Assembly: GCA_021029095.1 (NCBI GenBank)
Contig: JAJOHG010000378.1
Span: forward strand, 1 to 24,505
Source of the DNA: Phellopilus nigrolimitatus
Taxonomy: Eukaryota > Basidiomycota > Agaricomycetes > Hymenochaetales > Hymenochaetaceae
Reading direction: 5' to 3'
Length of the DNA: 24,505 nt
Below the pieces are notes generated by a model. It was not told the origin of the DNA. It worked only from the letters and a program-made list of their open reading frames with translations, and did not search any database. How positions within the stretch are numbered: position 1 is the stretch's first letter; every line of letters starts with the position of its first letter. Made by a program: the position numbers and the translations under genes. This document shows positions 8,371 through 20,692 of the stretch, piece by piece.

Positions 8371-10081
8371 CTTGCAGAAACCCCATGAGAGTAAACCCGT
8401 TGAAAATAAGTATTTATTACGCATGTAGCGCAGGTGCTTCTTTTAGGCACAGTTTTACGGCCTCGATCCAGTAGAAGATCTTCTTCTGGATGAAAAATTG
8501 TCGGTTCTGCGTCGCTGTCGCATCAAGTACGAGATGTTAGCGAGAAAAGTAATGCACATGGGAAGTGTAAAGCTTACAAGATGCTTCTGAGGTTTATTCG
8601 ATAATAGGATTCGATTTGTTAGTATGTACGGAACCTAGTATTAATTTGATCTCGCAGAGGCAGGATACCTGGGTCCTTTGCTGGAACCGTGCTTGCACTG
8701 AAGGAAGCGTTCGTCCAACAGGAGCATAGATCACAGAAGGTCTACTCTAGATTTAGGTTACTCCGCCCGATAGGGAGTTGTTGACGTCCGTTCACCACAG
8801 ACACTTGGACTGTTAATTCTCTTGGCCTTGACATTTTCTGAATGAAATCTGACCGAGTGTTCGACAATTGTAAGTTCCGCGGTATTTTTTCCGACGTCAC
8901 AGAAAATCTCTTGTCTGCTTCTGAGGTCCTTGTTTGATGTGGATAGTCGAGTGGTTGAAGAATGCAAATTGCGAAGGTACGATGACGAGGACGGATGTGA
9001 CGTGGCGACTGAAGTGTCTGATGCGGTCCCATCTCCATTCGGTAATTTAGCTATCAAGCGATTCCTTTCAAATTTCCTCTCCGTTCTTTTACCTACACAG
9101 TTCTGCCCTGGGATGTGGATTCTATCTTCGACTACTAATTCTGGTGCCTGCTAGTTCACTTACCTTTGCTCTGCTCTTTGTTCGCAGATCACTTCTATCA
9201 TCATGTATGCCACGACATGAGCATAGATTCTAGCATGCGGATCCTGCCAGTCAATGGTCGCTTCATACCATCAGTGACAAGTGATTCAGGAACTTCGAAC
9301 ACATTTATGGTTGGCGGACACAGATAATTCATGAGGATCTCGACTTCAGTGAATGAAGAAGAAAGAGGGGACTCTACCTTCCTGTTATTCTGACATTGTT
9401 TTCGAATGAAGCTACTGTGTGAAGTCGACGCGAGAGAATTATGCTGCCGTTCTTGAAATACGCAAGTTTACTCCTATTTTCTCGGATCAACTTTGCACTA
9501 AAATAATACGAGAGCGGGCGCTTATCGATTATTACAGATACCGTACAGGACGGAGATCAGCACTCGAACTCTCGTCTCTTCTGTAAAACGAGATCAACAA
9601 ATTGACTGCCAAGGACTGAGAAGAGGATAGAGTCGAACTTCCACTTTCCCACTGTGTACTGGGCCGTTGATGTGATTGATCACAACCGTGATGCTGGAAG
9701 TCCAAGAGGCCAGAACGTGTTGATATTACGTTCTACGGAGCGGGAGAGACTTGCCTCTTCTCTCTTCGTCCCCGCTATGACCATACATACAAAATGAAGC
9801 GGCGTGACATAAGACGGCACATATCGCCATAACATCGGTGGTGTCGGATATCGTCGCCCAAAAGCAGCAGCTAAAAGGCAGGAGACAAGTGACGGCCGGT
9901 TGACAAGGAGCAGGAGTCAGACTGTGCACAGTTCCCACTGCTCTTGCTATTCATGGTGCGGCATTCGCTTGATATCAGCCTACCGTAGGATTGAAGCGAA
10001 CACTTTATAGAAACTTCGCGGAAATGTTCACAACCTACCATCAGGACTAGCACTTGCTCGCATGTATTTGTCTATCTAAAA

Positions 10082-10105
10082 GGGGGGGGGGGGGGGGGGG
10101 GGGGG
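10082..10105 (+). repeat. Homopolymer run of 24 G
   Basis: An uninterrupted G tract of 24 bases, preceded by AAAA. It could form a G-quadruplex. It is equally a place where read length and assembly are unreliable, so the exact count should not be trusted. Confidence 0.9.
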
Positions 10106-10361
10106 ACTTATGATACGATGTGATACATCGTGCAGAGGATCACCAAGATTCTTGGCGAAGCTGTACGCAAGATGAAACTTCGGCAATATTGAGTCGGATG
10201 TTGGTTGAATGCGACGAAACTATTTCGGGATTGAATCAAGATCATCAAGAACTACTGTTCTTCAAAACCGCCATGGTAAATTATGTCAACAGTATACTGC
10301 CTTTGTTTATAATCTACAAGGAACAAGCGGCAGGAAGCGAAACGCCCCCGAAATCGTTGCA

Positions 10362-11128
10362 ATGACATCCAAAGTCGACGAAGCTCCTCTTCGAGTAGGC
10401 ATTCTGCTATGCAAGAACACCTCTTCTCCAAGCCCCACGGTTCAGCTCCTCGACACCGCCGCCATCGACCTCTTTGGCATGATCTCGCCAGAATTCCTGC
10501 TCGAATGCGGTTATCCAGCGCACGTCGCCAAGTTAGGGCAGCGCTTCGAATATGCATACATCGCTGAAGAGGGCCCGGGAACCATGGCACAGCTGACGAG
10601 TGGGCTGAAGTGTGAGGTTACGGTGCGTTGCTTTGCAACGTAGCAGATCAGTTCATTGGCTCATATCCTCTCCCACAGAACTCACTTGAGAGCGCCGGGA
10701 AACTTGACTTTCTCTTCATTCCTGGCCCATTACCGTCATTGTCCTATGCACCATCCGAAGCCATGAAGGCGTTTATCCGTCAGAAGCTCACTGAAGTCCG
10801 GGCGATACTCGGCGTATGCACCGGTACCTTCCCGCTCGCACGCAGCGGCGTGCTCTCCGGAAGACGTGCAACTGCAACGCGGATGTTCCTCCCAGCGCTC
10901 CGCGCGGAGTTCCCGGACGTCCTCTGGACTGAGAAGAGATGGGAGCACGACAGCGGCTCCGGAGCCGGATCCGACGCAGAGCGAGAAGCAGAGATTTGGA
11001 CGAGCGGCGGGATCGTGAATGGTATTGACATGATCGCGGCGTACATCAAAGGCGCGTACCCCGCGGAAGTCTCAGCCGCGCTTGATGATATTGGGGAAGT
11101 TGCCGAAAGACCTCAGGCGTACGAGTAG
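10362..11128 (+). CDS. DJ-1/PfpI family protein (class I glutamine amidotransferase-like fold)
   Basis: Predicted 236-residue cytosolic protein in two exons, 10362-10622 and 10679-11128, with a 56-bp intron (GTGCGT...CACAG, phase 0). The nucleophile elbow is seen at GVCTGTFPLARSGVL, placing the reactive Cys at residue 134, and IPGP near residues 101-104 marks the preceding strand. The following GRRATATRMFLP segment matches the GKxATxH-like region of ThiJ/PfpI proteins, although the usual His position reads Arg-Met here. The C-terminus has the family's TSGGIVNGIDM segment. Relatives include isocyanide hydratase-like and glyoxalase III-like enzymes and redox-responsive proteins; I cannot choose between them. 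The start at 10362 was chosen because sequence upstream in the same frame does not look conserved. There is no signal peptide. Confidence 0.88.
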
Positions 11129-13817
11129 ATGATTCAGATGTATCGTTGATGAAGGTACAGATGTATGCCCACGGGGAACACGTTGAAGGGCGAGATCTCA
11201 GTGATAATAAAGGAACTTTTCGTTCGAACAGACTAAACAAATAAGACGATTTGGCCATACAAAGCCTCCATTGGCTCTGAGTACGAATATTGCGCTCCAT
11301 GACGTAAGGCGTAGACCGATGCCGAGGGGACACTCACTATAAAGTCATTCTCCGTCGAGTCGGACCATAGCAGCGGTAAGTCAGCGATGCATATCAGCAG
11401 CGGCCGTCGATGGGCCGAAGAACTAGACAAAGACTTGATTTGGAAGTGACGGGAGAGGTTTGCGGTCGGAAGCGAAAGTGTGGACTCGGGTAGCAGGACC
11501 TGTGAATCGGGTTTGTATTTCTGGGAAAACACATGGTAAGATACTGTTTCCTGATATTCGTAAAACGAGAACAGGCAAGAAGAAAAGGAAAGGACATTCG
11601 ACATTGTGGAGGATGTCGACGAGTGCAAAGATGCCAAATTTACACGAAACACCTCACGCGATGGACAAAAGACCAGAAGGATGAAGGCTGAGTAAGAGAA
11701 CAGAATCCGGAAATAATGGGCGGCCAGATACCAAAAGAACGTAGACACTGAAAATATACATGTGGAAGATCACTCAAAAACTTCATCCGCCATGGCCTCC
11801 GCTCGCTTCGAATGTCGATTTTTGACGAATGCCACAAACACGAAGACTCCTTGATCAACTAGTTGTCGAATTGTGCGTGAATGCTGTTGATGGCCGCTGT
11901 ACCAACAATCGAGAAGAACGAGAGAAGCAATTGAGCAGGCACGAAGTACAAACGAATGTGTGAAACCTTCACGCAAGGTCCTAGTGTCGAAAACATTTCA
12001 AATCTCTACATTGTGCAGGATTTCTGCTTCACTTTCCGCAATGAAAGTGTGAAGCTGGGCTCGAGAAAGGCGTCCGAGTTCAGGCTTGACAGACCGACTC
12101 ACCGTGTCCGAGGCGATGAGTTGACAATCAATTGCTTTTCCTTGACCGACTTTCACGTGATCTAAGAATTCAAATACAGTAGGTCCATTAGGAAGCGCGG
12201 CATGACCGAGCATTGTCGTCATCGTCGGCAATGTCCGGACTATTTGAATTTTACAGTTTTGCTATTCATGTGCTCTTTGTAACAATGATGAGTTGAGCCT
12301 AGCGGTTCTGCAATAAAATAAAATAGAATAAAATGACACAAGAAGTTCAGTGAGTTTTTATTTTGTCTTCAAGCTTCCTCTATTATTCCACTATGCCCGT
12401 GCCCGGATCGCGCTTGCCCCATCAGAATCCGAAACACGTGATGCATTCATGCCGTATACACTCTCACGTTTCCAGTCAGCGAGGCTGGCGAGTGGTGGGG
12501 CACGCCAGTCCTCGCGCTTCGTAGAGCTCGCGATGACATTGGGACATGAACGTGAGTGTCGGGATCGCCAAGATAGAATTAAAAGAGATAAAAGAGAAGT
12601 AACGGTTAGCCACATATCAATCAATCTATGGTGGGAGCCCCGGCTACATCACGGCTTCCCCATGGCGCAACGTCAATCGAAAAGTGCGCGAACCAACCTG
12701 ATTATCCGACAAGATTGGGACTCCGAGCGACGCCAAAAAGGGTGTGTCTTGCAACGAGAAGATCGGATCGAATGCAGGCATGCTTGCCTGATTCTGCTGT
12801 AAAAAGAAGAAGAAAATCCCGAGATTGAATCAGGAAAGGGACTCAATAACAGTATTATGACTTGCTGGAAGAATTGCTTCCCCATCTCGAGAAGGAAGCA
12901 GAGTCGAAATCGCGCCCGCGCTGATTAAGTGGGACTACCGAGGCCGGAACACAGCACATTCTCTATGTCGGTCGATAGCGACCCCAACGCTTCTCGGACG
13001 ATTTCTGGAAATTTACGACAAGGCACTTAAGTCAGTGCTAAAGCCCCAGCAGAACGCACAAAACACGCACGCCAACATTTCTTTTTCCACACTGAGTCGG
13101 AACGCAGCTCAGCCATCACTATGTTGGCCGACTCCGTCGGAGAGTGAGACACTCTACTAGCCGCTAGACACACGTGCATGATAAACACATCACCTTTAAT
13201 ACACACAGAGCAAGCTAATACCAGTGGTCGGGTTTCCATTGTCGACCACATACCTAAGGATCGCAGAACGCCAACTATTGACAGAAAGGGGTGAACTTGT
13301 TACCAAAAAACAAACCCCCCAATTCAGCTTAAAATGCACTTTCTAAATTTCCGGATGGTCAAGAAGTGCTCAGGCATAATTCTGTTAAGAGGGGGTTCAA
13401 AGTTGGGTCAAAGTATCCACCACAAGTAATCAACATCGGACCGGAACTATCGAGTGTAGGATGTCTGTTATAGATTCTTGCTGGGCACCTCCTACCTTCC
13501 CCACTCCAGTTATTAAGTCCACGGACCCTTGCCTCGTGTGCTCTTAGTTCCATTTTGATGCACAATGAGACAGGGAGTTCGTATTCGAAGTTGGGCTCGA
13601 GAAGGTCTCGGAATTGTCAAGGAGTTAAGGCAATGTAAAAAAGTCAGCGCCACAGTGTCTCATGATATGACTGGGGCGCCGTACTGACGAACCGAGTAAT
13701 CCTTTTTCTTTCTCCCGGCGTCCCTGGAGTAGCTTCAGACCGAATGGTACCCAATTCTGATGTATTTTTCACTGTTACTGCGAAACAAGGCACCTCATCA
13801 GTAAAACTATTTTCAGC

Positions 13818-13965
13818 TTAGCCGAATTGACATGCATTAGAGCGCCTACATACCCTTACTCATGTCTTACGAACTTGAAATGGGCGCTGATTGGCGGTAA
13901 ACAGGCCAAGAACTTACAAAATGTGACATGCATTAGCTCCTTGCATACGCAGTTTAGCCGACTTG
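13818..13965 (+). promoter_or_regulatory. Duplicated motif pair upstream of Egt1
   Basis: TGACATGCATTAG occurs exactly at 13828-13840 and again at 13924-13936. TTAGCCGAATTG at 13818-13829 recurs as TTAGCCGACTTG at 13954-13965. The copies lie 115-265 bp upstream of the Egt1 start codon. Exact 13-bp duplication in a promoter suggests transcription-factor sites. CATGCATTA contains an ATGCAT palindrome. The factor is unknown. Confidence 0.5.
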
Positions 13966-14028
13966 CAACGCCTTGCACAAGCCAAATAAGACATTCTAAG
14001 TAAATTCACGTTTTGCTGATGCCTCAGA

Positions 14029-14035
14029 TATAAAT
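14029..14035 (+). promoter_or_regulatory. Putative TATA box of Egt1
   Basis: TATAAAT about 46 bp upstream of the first Egt1 methionine at 14081. The position would imply a very short leader, or use of the second methionine at residue 9. Confidence 0.45.
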
Positions 14036-14080
14036 CTCGTAACTCTCTTATAACCCGGGAGAATCCAACCTTTCGACTTC

Positions 14081-17000
14081 ATGTCACCCTCCTCTCTCCA
14101 TTCCATGCCGTCAATCCACAACAAACCGCAAATAATCGACGTTCGTATTGCGGACGAAGCGCATGGCTCTCATGGTTATGGCATTCGTGAGCAAATCCTT
14201 GATGGTCTGAGAAAACCTCCCGGTAGCAAGTCTATTCCAACTATGTTATTATATGACGAACGCGGGCTCCGCTTGTACGACGCTATTGCTACTGACTGCA
14301 AAGAGTATTACCTCTTCGCCTCTGAAGAGGAAATCCTCAAATCTAACTCGGACGCAATTGTACAACTCATGCATGCCCGCGACGGAGAGGCGAGTGAAGT
14401 CGCTAATCCTGTAATTCTCGAGCTCGGGGCTGGGTGAGTACGACCAATTTGCTCTTGTATTTTCCGTATTCGCGACGCGCTTGTGGTCCAGCGAGTTTGA
14501 CTTCGCGTCAACTTTGCATCCGTATCTTATCTCTATTAATCATGTTTACATCAGTTCATTTTCGGATACAATTTCCCACTTATCTTTCAACTTTATGTTC
14601 AAATCTAATCACCTTTTTAGTTCTCTTAGAAAGACGACCCACATACTTCTGGCCCTGTCGAGACTCGCTTCCTCCTCTGACCAAACCACTGCGAAAAACG
14701 ATGAAAAGCGCATAACTTATTACGCTCTTGATCTCGAAAAACGCGAGCTGGAACGCACCCTCACAGGTCTGATGTCAACTTATGGTAACGATCTTGAAGG
14801 GAAAGTTGAAGTAAAAGGGATGTGGGGCACATATGACGGTGGTTTGAAACTCGTGTACGAGGGCGGATTGAGTCCAAGAGCCGAATGCGAAGTAGCTCAC
14901 GACTATTTGAGCCACGGAGCGGATTCCTCTTGCGATCGACAAGCTCGCAAGTCACACAGAGATGTATCTCCGCGCTTGGCGTACTCGAATTCGCGCTCGT
15001 CTCACAGTCGCAGCACTGGCGCAACCTCTCTGGCACCTCCGTCCAGTCCGGGGACCGATGACGGCTCGAAATTGTCTAGTCCTCCACTGCATCTTCTATT
15101 TCTTGGCTCTTCTCTGGGAAACTTTGATCGCGAGTCAGCCGTGTCCTTCTTGCGCTCGCTTCCCTTACGTCCTGGCTCAGGAGATACTCTCCTCCTCGGG
15201 CTCGACCATGACAATGGTAAGTTAAAGGTAGAAGAGGCCTACAATGACGCGAAAGGCGTGTCGAAGAATTTTGCTATGAATGGTTTGCGAGTTGCAGGCA
15301 AGACAGTGGGAAATGAAACCCTATTTGATTCTGGGAAATGGGAATATGTCAACCGTTACAACGAAGCTGAACGTGAGTTGAACTCGATCGAAACACATGA
15401 TATGACAACTAATGTATGGGCATTCTGTAGGCTGCCGTGAAGCTTATTACAAGTCAACTTGCGATCAGAAGCTCCAAGTTCCTGAATCGGCAGATATCAT
15501 ATCATTCCTTGCTGGTGAATTAGTAAAATTTTCAATATCGCAGAAGGTTAGTTCTTTCCATTTATTAGACTTCATAACGCCTCATTGACGAATTGCAATC
15601 ATTTTAAGTATTCTGACAAGGACGCTTACCCACTCTTCACGTCCGCTGAGCTTCGTCCAATCATGCGGTGGACTGATGCGCCGGGTCAGTATTCGCTCTG
15701 GTTGCTCGAGCGTCCAACATTTACTTTTCCGTTGCTTAAATCGCCGAAACCCTTCTGCGTTCCCACGCTCGAGGACTTTCGCACGATGTGGAAAGCATCA
15801 CGTTGGGGATGATCCCACGCTCTATGCTTTTCACCAAGCCGACCGACCTGCGCCACATTTACCTATTTTACTTGGGTCACATACCTGCTTTCCTTGATAT
15901 CCACTTGACTCGGCTCCTTGGGGAGGCTCACTCGGAGCGAGAAAGCTTCAAGAACTATTTTGAGGTTAGTCAGGGACCCAGTCGCTTACTTTCTGATTTC
16001 TCACATAACTCTTGTATTAGCGAGAAATTGACGCGCATATCGACAATCCTTCTACTTGTCATGTACGTGTCACAGTGATTTCCCTTCGTCATTGATACTG
16101 ACGTGCTCATTGACAACCACTCCAAGCCTCACTCTGAAGTGCCTGATGATGCAGGCGAATGGCCTACGCTTGAATCAATTATTAATTTCCGAGAGCGGGT
16201 GCGAGCACGCTTAGCGCGCCTCTACGGAGACATCGCATCTGGAAAACGGCAATTAACCAGGAAAGTGGCACGTGTGCTGCTCATGACGCTTGAGCATGAG
16301 GGCTTTCATGTTGAGGTACGTGTTTCGACAAGTCAGCGTCATTTTGAATTTGACGAAAAAATAAACATGAAGACGCTTTTGTATATGCTCATGCAAGGCG
16401 CAGGAGCGCCTGGAGGGACTCTTCCTCCCCCAGGATTCACAGCACCTCCATGGGACATCCTTGCGGAACGATGGAACTCCATCCCACCTCCCGTAGAACC
16501 AACGGTCACTCTTGGACCCGCTGACGTTATTCTTGGACATGGCGATCCTGAGGCTTTGGACGACAACCTAGAAGTAAGGTTTCAGGACGATAATGTCGAG
16601 TTCGGATGGGACAACGAACATCCAGCGCGGAAAGTGCTCGTCGAGACGTTCCGCATCGAGTGGAGGCCAGTGACCAACGGGGACTTCTACGAGTTTTTCA
16701 AGGGCGACGGGAAAGAGAAAGTCAAGCTTCCCGCGAGCTGGATTGAAATCAATGGGGAAACTCGTGTTCGTATCTATTTCTAGTTTTCTTCCGTATTTTG
16801 TTTCTACCGGGCTAATTGCATATTACATGCTTCGTTAAAATTAGGTTCGCACTCTGTATGGACCCATTCCGATGAAATTCGCACAACACTGGCCGGTTCT
16901 CACTTCGTACGACGACATTTCAAAGTATGCCGGAGTGAAGGGCGGCCGACTCCCTACGGAAGCAGAACTCCTTCTCTTTTCCGACAGGTTCGAGAGTGGG

Positions 17001-17480
17001 TACGAGGGAGACGGAAATGTCGGGTTTAGGAACTGGCACCCTGTCCCGTGAGTTGTTCTTTAGGGCTTGAGGTTTTTCTAAACTAAGAAGTGTGCTCCAG
17101 AGTGACTACGGGCGGGGAGAAAGACACGGGGAAGGGGCACAACGGTGGTGTGTGGGAGTGGACGTCGACAGTATTCGATATAAATGATGGTTTCATACCT
17201 TCGAAGCTTTACCCGGGGTAGGCCAGCTCAGAAAGTACGGTTGGGCTTTACTCAGTTACCTTTTTACAGGTGCTCGGGCGAATGCGTCGATGAGAAACGC
17301 AGAGTAATCGTACGTGCCTACCTTCGATCTGAGTCGAATTTGCGCACTGAATGTTGTAAACAGGCTGGAGGATCGTACGCGACTATCCCGCACCTGTCCG
17401 GGAGACGGATGCTGCGGAATTACTATCAGCACAACTACCCGTACCCGTGGGTCGCTGGCAGAGTTGCGTATGACTTGTGA
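14081..17480 (+). CDS. egt1: Egt1, ergothioneine biosynthesis (EgtD methyltransferase + EgtB sulfoxide synthase), with a frame break
   Basis: Egt1 trimethylates histidine to hercynine (N-terminal, SAM) and then joins cysteine oxidatively to make hercynylcysteine sulfoxide (C-terminal, Fe(II)/O2). Exons: 14081-14433, 14621-15372, 15431-15546, 15609-15964, 16021-16062, 16127-16315, 16373-16765, 16845-17047, 17101-17217, 17270-17309, 17364-17480. Introns are 52-79 bp except the first (187 bp). Seen in order: LLYDERGLRLYDAI, the SAM loop VILELGAGSLRKT (across intron 1), LLFLGSSLGNF, then the DinB-like region with GHIPAF and the iron-binding HX3HXE in LEHEGFHVE. The FGE-like region follows, with GGRLPTEAE, GGVWEWTSTVF and GGSYATIPHLSGRR, ending WVAGRVAYDL. 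In exon 4 the frame stops at TGA 15810-15812. Conserved reading resumes at SITLGMIP in a frame shifted by -1, and the family's Trp-Asp just before it is missing. All other exons and phases are intact. As it stands, only the methyltransferase half (about 474 residues) would be made. Confidence 0.93.
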
Positions 17481-17920
17481 GAGTTGTGTAAAATCGGAGC
17501 AGGAAATTGGAGAAATGTACAGTAACAGAAGGGCGGACAAACGTGCTAGCTAGCTTGGAAAAGGAGTCTATGGAGTTTCAAACGCTCAAAATATTTTTGA
17601 AGCGCAGGATCTGAATGTACTTGTAACTTGAATACGAAGCACTCTTGACGGTTTATAAATGAATCCCGAAAAGGGCCAAGAGAATGGGGAAATATGTGGT
17701 CAAGAGCGAAGGTGAGGTTACCAGTGGAATAGTGAGAGATTCCTAATTAGCTATATACAGAGTGACGTTCGGATAAATACAAATGCGAAAAGAAAGAGTT
17801 TGATGCGAACCTTGTGTCGCCCTGGTATGGCAGGCAAACGCTGAGCACCAGAACGGCGGAGTCGATGCGCCTGAAAACTCTAGAATAAGTTAAGTAGTTG
17901 CGAATATACCAGTAAATATG

Positions 17921-18471
17921 TTACACAACAGGCATGTTCTCATCGTATGAGGTCGGCTTGCTGAGGAGCACAACCGACGGGGCTGACTGCCAGCTTGACT
18001 CGACGCGTCTCGTCTGACTCCATTGACATGCGCTACGCACGGAGGAGGCCAACCAGCTGCTCCATGAATCTGCCTGTATCGGCTGAACGGAAACTGCGCT
18101 GGTCTGACGCACGACTTCCGTCTGGCGGCGGGCGACGGGAGATGGGCGTTCAGACGGCTGGAGGCGATTGACGACTTTCACATGACGGCTTGCCTTGGCT
18201 TCCTCGGTGTTGGAGCAGGTTCTCGCAACCGTACCTTCAGACGCGTCCTACCATCTATCCATCAACGTCTCGCATCCAGTCCGTAAATAACCCACGCATA
18301 GTTCAAAATACGTCCGTTTGCCGTCGAGAGCTCACTCGTGGTAATTGTGCTGTCCAGGAAAGGAAGGCACGTCCTATTTGGGATGATCTTGCCACCGCCG
18401 CCTATAGATGTCAAGCCGACGAAAACCAGCTTCTCAAGGCAGACGCCAACTTTGGATTCGATCTCCTCATA
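17921..18471 (-). CDS. Possible hypothetical gene fragment, two exons
   Basis: Two minus-strand stretches look coding. One is open from 18471 to 18262 and includes GLTSIGGGGKIIPNRTCLPF. The other is open from about 18250 to the stop at 17921; it is Ser/Val-rich and ends SYDENMPVV. A GTGAGC donor at 18335 and an AAG acceptor at 18235-18237 would join them in frame with a 101-bp intron. No start codon is seen upstream in frame, so any 5' exon is unidentified. I recognise no family. The evidence is only open frame, plausible splice signals and non-random composition, so this could be chance or a decayed gene. Confidence 0.25.
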
Positions 18472-20684
18472 TCACCGTTTGTTCCTGTGTCTGCATCCAT
18501 CGCACGGAGGCAGACACCCTCCGACGCCCGCGCTTTGCTCTCGTGTTTTCGCTTGCCTTCGCCCCCATAACCTTTTCGTACTTCTGTCGTCGTGTACCGT
18601 GCTTCCGGAATCTGAAATCCTGCTGTTGGGTGTTTAACTCATACTTGGCTTGGTACACGTGGGCGGAAAAAAGCCTATCGCTGGCTTTCTGAGGGAGAGA
18701 ATGGATCTGCGGGCGACGGCCTGCACAATGTGCTGCAAGGAAGGTGAGTCTTCTCTGTACATTATGTTTCAAAGGGGCACACCGGTATAGGGCGTACGGC
18801 ACCACGATTTAGTGTCGTGGCGTAGTTTCTCGTGTTTCGTTTGTTTCTGTTAACGATCGTTTAACGAAGAAGCTGACCTATGTTTCTTGCAGAATAATTC
18901 TCATGTCCGAACACTGCTGAGCCATACGATTGCTACACCTGGTCCCATAAACCCTTCCCTATTTCATCATCGTTGCGCTCGGCGGGCCATCAGCCGTCAA
19001 AGGCGTGCGATTTGGCTGAGAAATAGTTCGGCAATTGTCCCGGTCTTGCAAAAATACTTTTTTGAAGGAAGCGGTGGTGCTCGAGGGCTGCGTCCATAGA
19101 GGTACGTCGCCACTGCAAATTTATTTCTTAAATTTTGCTTTGATTCCAAGCTCAACATGCTCGCTTTCTTTTCTTAATATAGTTTCCGAGAATTCAGCCA
19201 CGTTTAGGAGGCGCCAACTGAATGGGACGCTTGTGCGACGTTAAGCTGTGAAGAGATTGTTGGCTTTTGGCATCTTTTTTCGGACAGTCATCACCAAATC
19301 AGACGTCTTCGGCCTTCTTAGACAGCATCCGTTTCCAAAAACCACCTACCTAACTAAGCTGAACTCGCGCAGTGCATTTCTCGTTTGCGCTCCCCTAGTT
19401 TGTCACTTTTAAATCGTCCCTGAGTCGCATCTCCGAAGGCGTTTTCGCGGGTTTTCCTCAGCCAGTCAACTAGTGCGTTTCTTTCGGTTCCCTCATTCAA
19501 CAATGCGGTCTCATCATCCACACTTGCGTTAAGATCCCTTAAAATCTTTAAACGATTGACGAAAAGCGCTATACAACGCTCCTATCATTCATTACCGAAA
19601 GAAACACGAACCCGATCACCGCGTCCGTCTTCCTCGTCTCGCCGACGTGCTCGCGCAAGCCGATGGTCGTGCGTGACTTCGTCGAGACCAGCTGGACGGT
19701 TCGTAACTGTTTTGGGCCGACATGAAGGCGATCAGCTGGATGGGGCCTACATGGTGGAATGCAGCTCATCACGAGTGCTAAGAGCTAAGGCCGTATGTAG
19801 TCTCCTGTAATCTCTTTCCGGCGTAGCTAGATCATTGCATTCATAACGCAGGCCGTTTTGTGGTACAAACTCGTCTGGGTTGATTGCGTGCAATTCCAGA
19901 GCAAGCCTGTCTAATGACCGTGAACGATTCGACACCAGCTCTCCGTCTATGTTATCAGTCCTCGGAAGAATCGAGAGGCGATCAGTAAACTCTCAAATTC
20001 CTGTATTAACACAGCGACAAAAGGTATTCAGTCTCCTTCCTGCTTCTATCCTCCAATACGCAAGTATGGATATGTGGCCTGCGACTTCAGGGGTGGCTTC
20101 TGGGAGCTACGCAGCAACTGCAAGGAAGTAAAGCAAAGGGACCGGTCAATATTGTTGTAGCCGGAAAGGTCAGATGCAGCTACCAACAAGTCCGTACGTC
20201 CCCGCTATCTCTCTAGCGCGAGAAATGATGATTATCGCCCATCTTTGCAGATCCTACAAAGAGATGGAAAAGGGTCCGATCGTCCAAGAGAGCTATATTC
20301 TAGACGTATTCAAAAGATGTAATTACATGTGTTTAAAACATCAAGTGAGTACATACTTCTGAATCTCATCTGCAGCCCCTTTCTCATCGTTTTCTGACTC
20401 ATTGACTTAAGATTGTACAATGAAGAAGTTGCATTTTTTGGTACTAATCGGAGGTATTGCTCTTGCGAATAATAAACCAACCAAAGTCAACTCACTGGCG
20501 TACTTCTAGCAGGCTGATAATTAGCACTAAATCCGGAGACTATAGGCTTCCGGTCTTTCTCACATGGTCTGCGAAAGGAACGAGATCAAAAGAAGCTTCG
20601 CCGATTTGGTTACGATTCTGCTCACGGCAACACCGTGCTCACCCGTGCGTTGGTCTGCTTCCTTATTGCATTTCTCGCATCTCT

Positions 20685-20692
20685 TATAAATA
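20685..20692 (+). promoter_or_regulatory. Putative TATA box of the GMC oxidoreductase
   Basis: TATAAATA begins 76 bp upstream of the start codon at 20761, a typical spacing for a fungal core promoter. Confidence 0.55.

Larger units (their letters stand above)
8294..10361. other. 2-kb region without recognisable gene
   Basis: This region separates the divergent sedolisin (minus) and DJ-1 (plus) genes. Open frames are short. The most coding-like is about 8930-9060 plus (an acidic stretch, FDVDSRVVEECKLRRYDDE), but it has no family match that I recognise and no convincing exon partners. A run of 24 G interrupts the right end. Both promoters should lie at the edges. Confidence 0.45.
11129..14080. 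other. 3-kb region without recognisable gene
   Basis: No conserved family is recognised. Several minus-strand open stretches look somewhat protein-like: 11233-11748 (hydrophobic start), 11770-11976, 11998-12231, and around 12690-12800 beginning MPAFDPIFSLQDTPF. They lie in different frames, and I could not join them by splice sites into a credible protein. They may be a decayed or fast-evolving membrane-protein gene, or chance. The right-hand 260 bp hold duplicated promoter-like motifs of the Egt1 gene, listed separately. Confidence 0.4.

Noticed and set aside
10252..10590. 112-residue minus-strand open frame
   Set aside because: It lies opposite the DJ-1 coding exon and mirrors its codons.
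11233..11748. 171-residue minus-strand open frame with hydrophobic start
   Set aside because: Possible membrane segment, but no family recognised and no credible join to neighbouring stretches; not called as a gene.
12350..12802. 150-residue plus-strand open frame
   Set aside because: Basic, low-information composition, no motif, no splice context; likely chance.
15760..15797. An intron repairing the Egt1 frame break by splicing into an AG just before the SITLGM segment
   Set aside because: The only usable donor would give an intron of about 37 bp, shorter than any other here, and would remove conserved coding sequence (PTLEDFRTMWK).
18467..18805. 112-residue minus-strand frame, basic
   Set aside because: No family recognised and no splice link to the stretches downstream; Arg/Lys-rich composition is common in chance frames.
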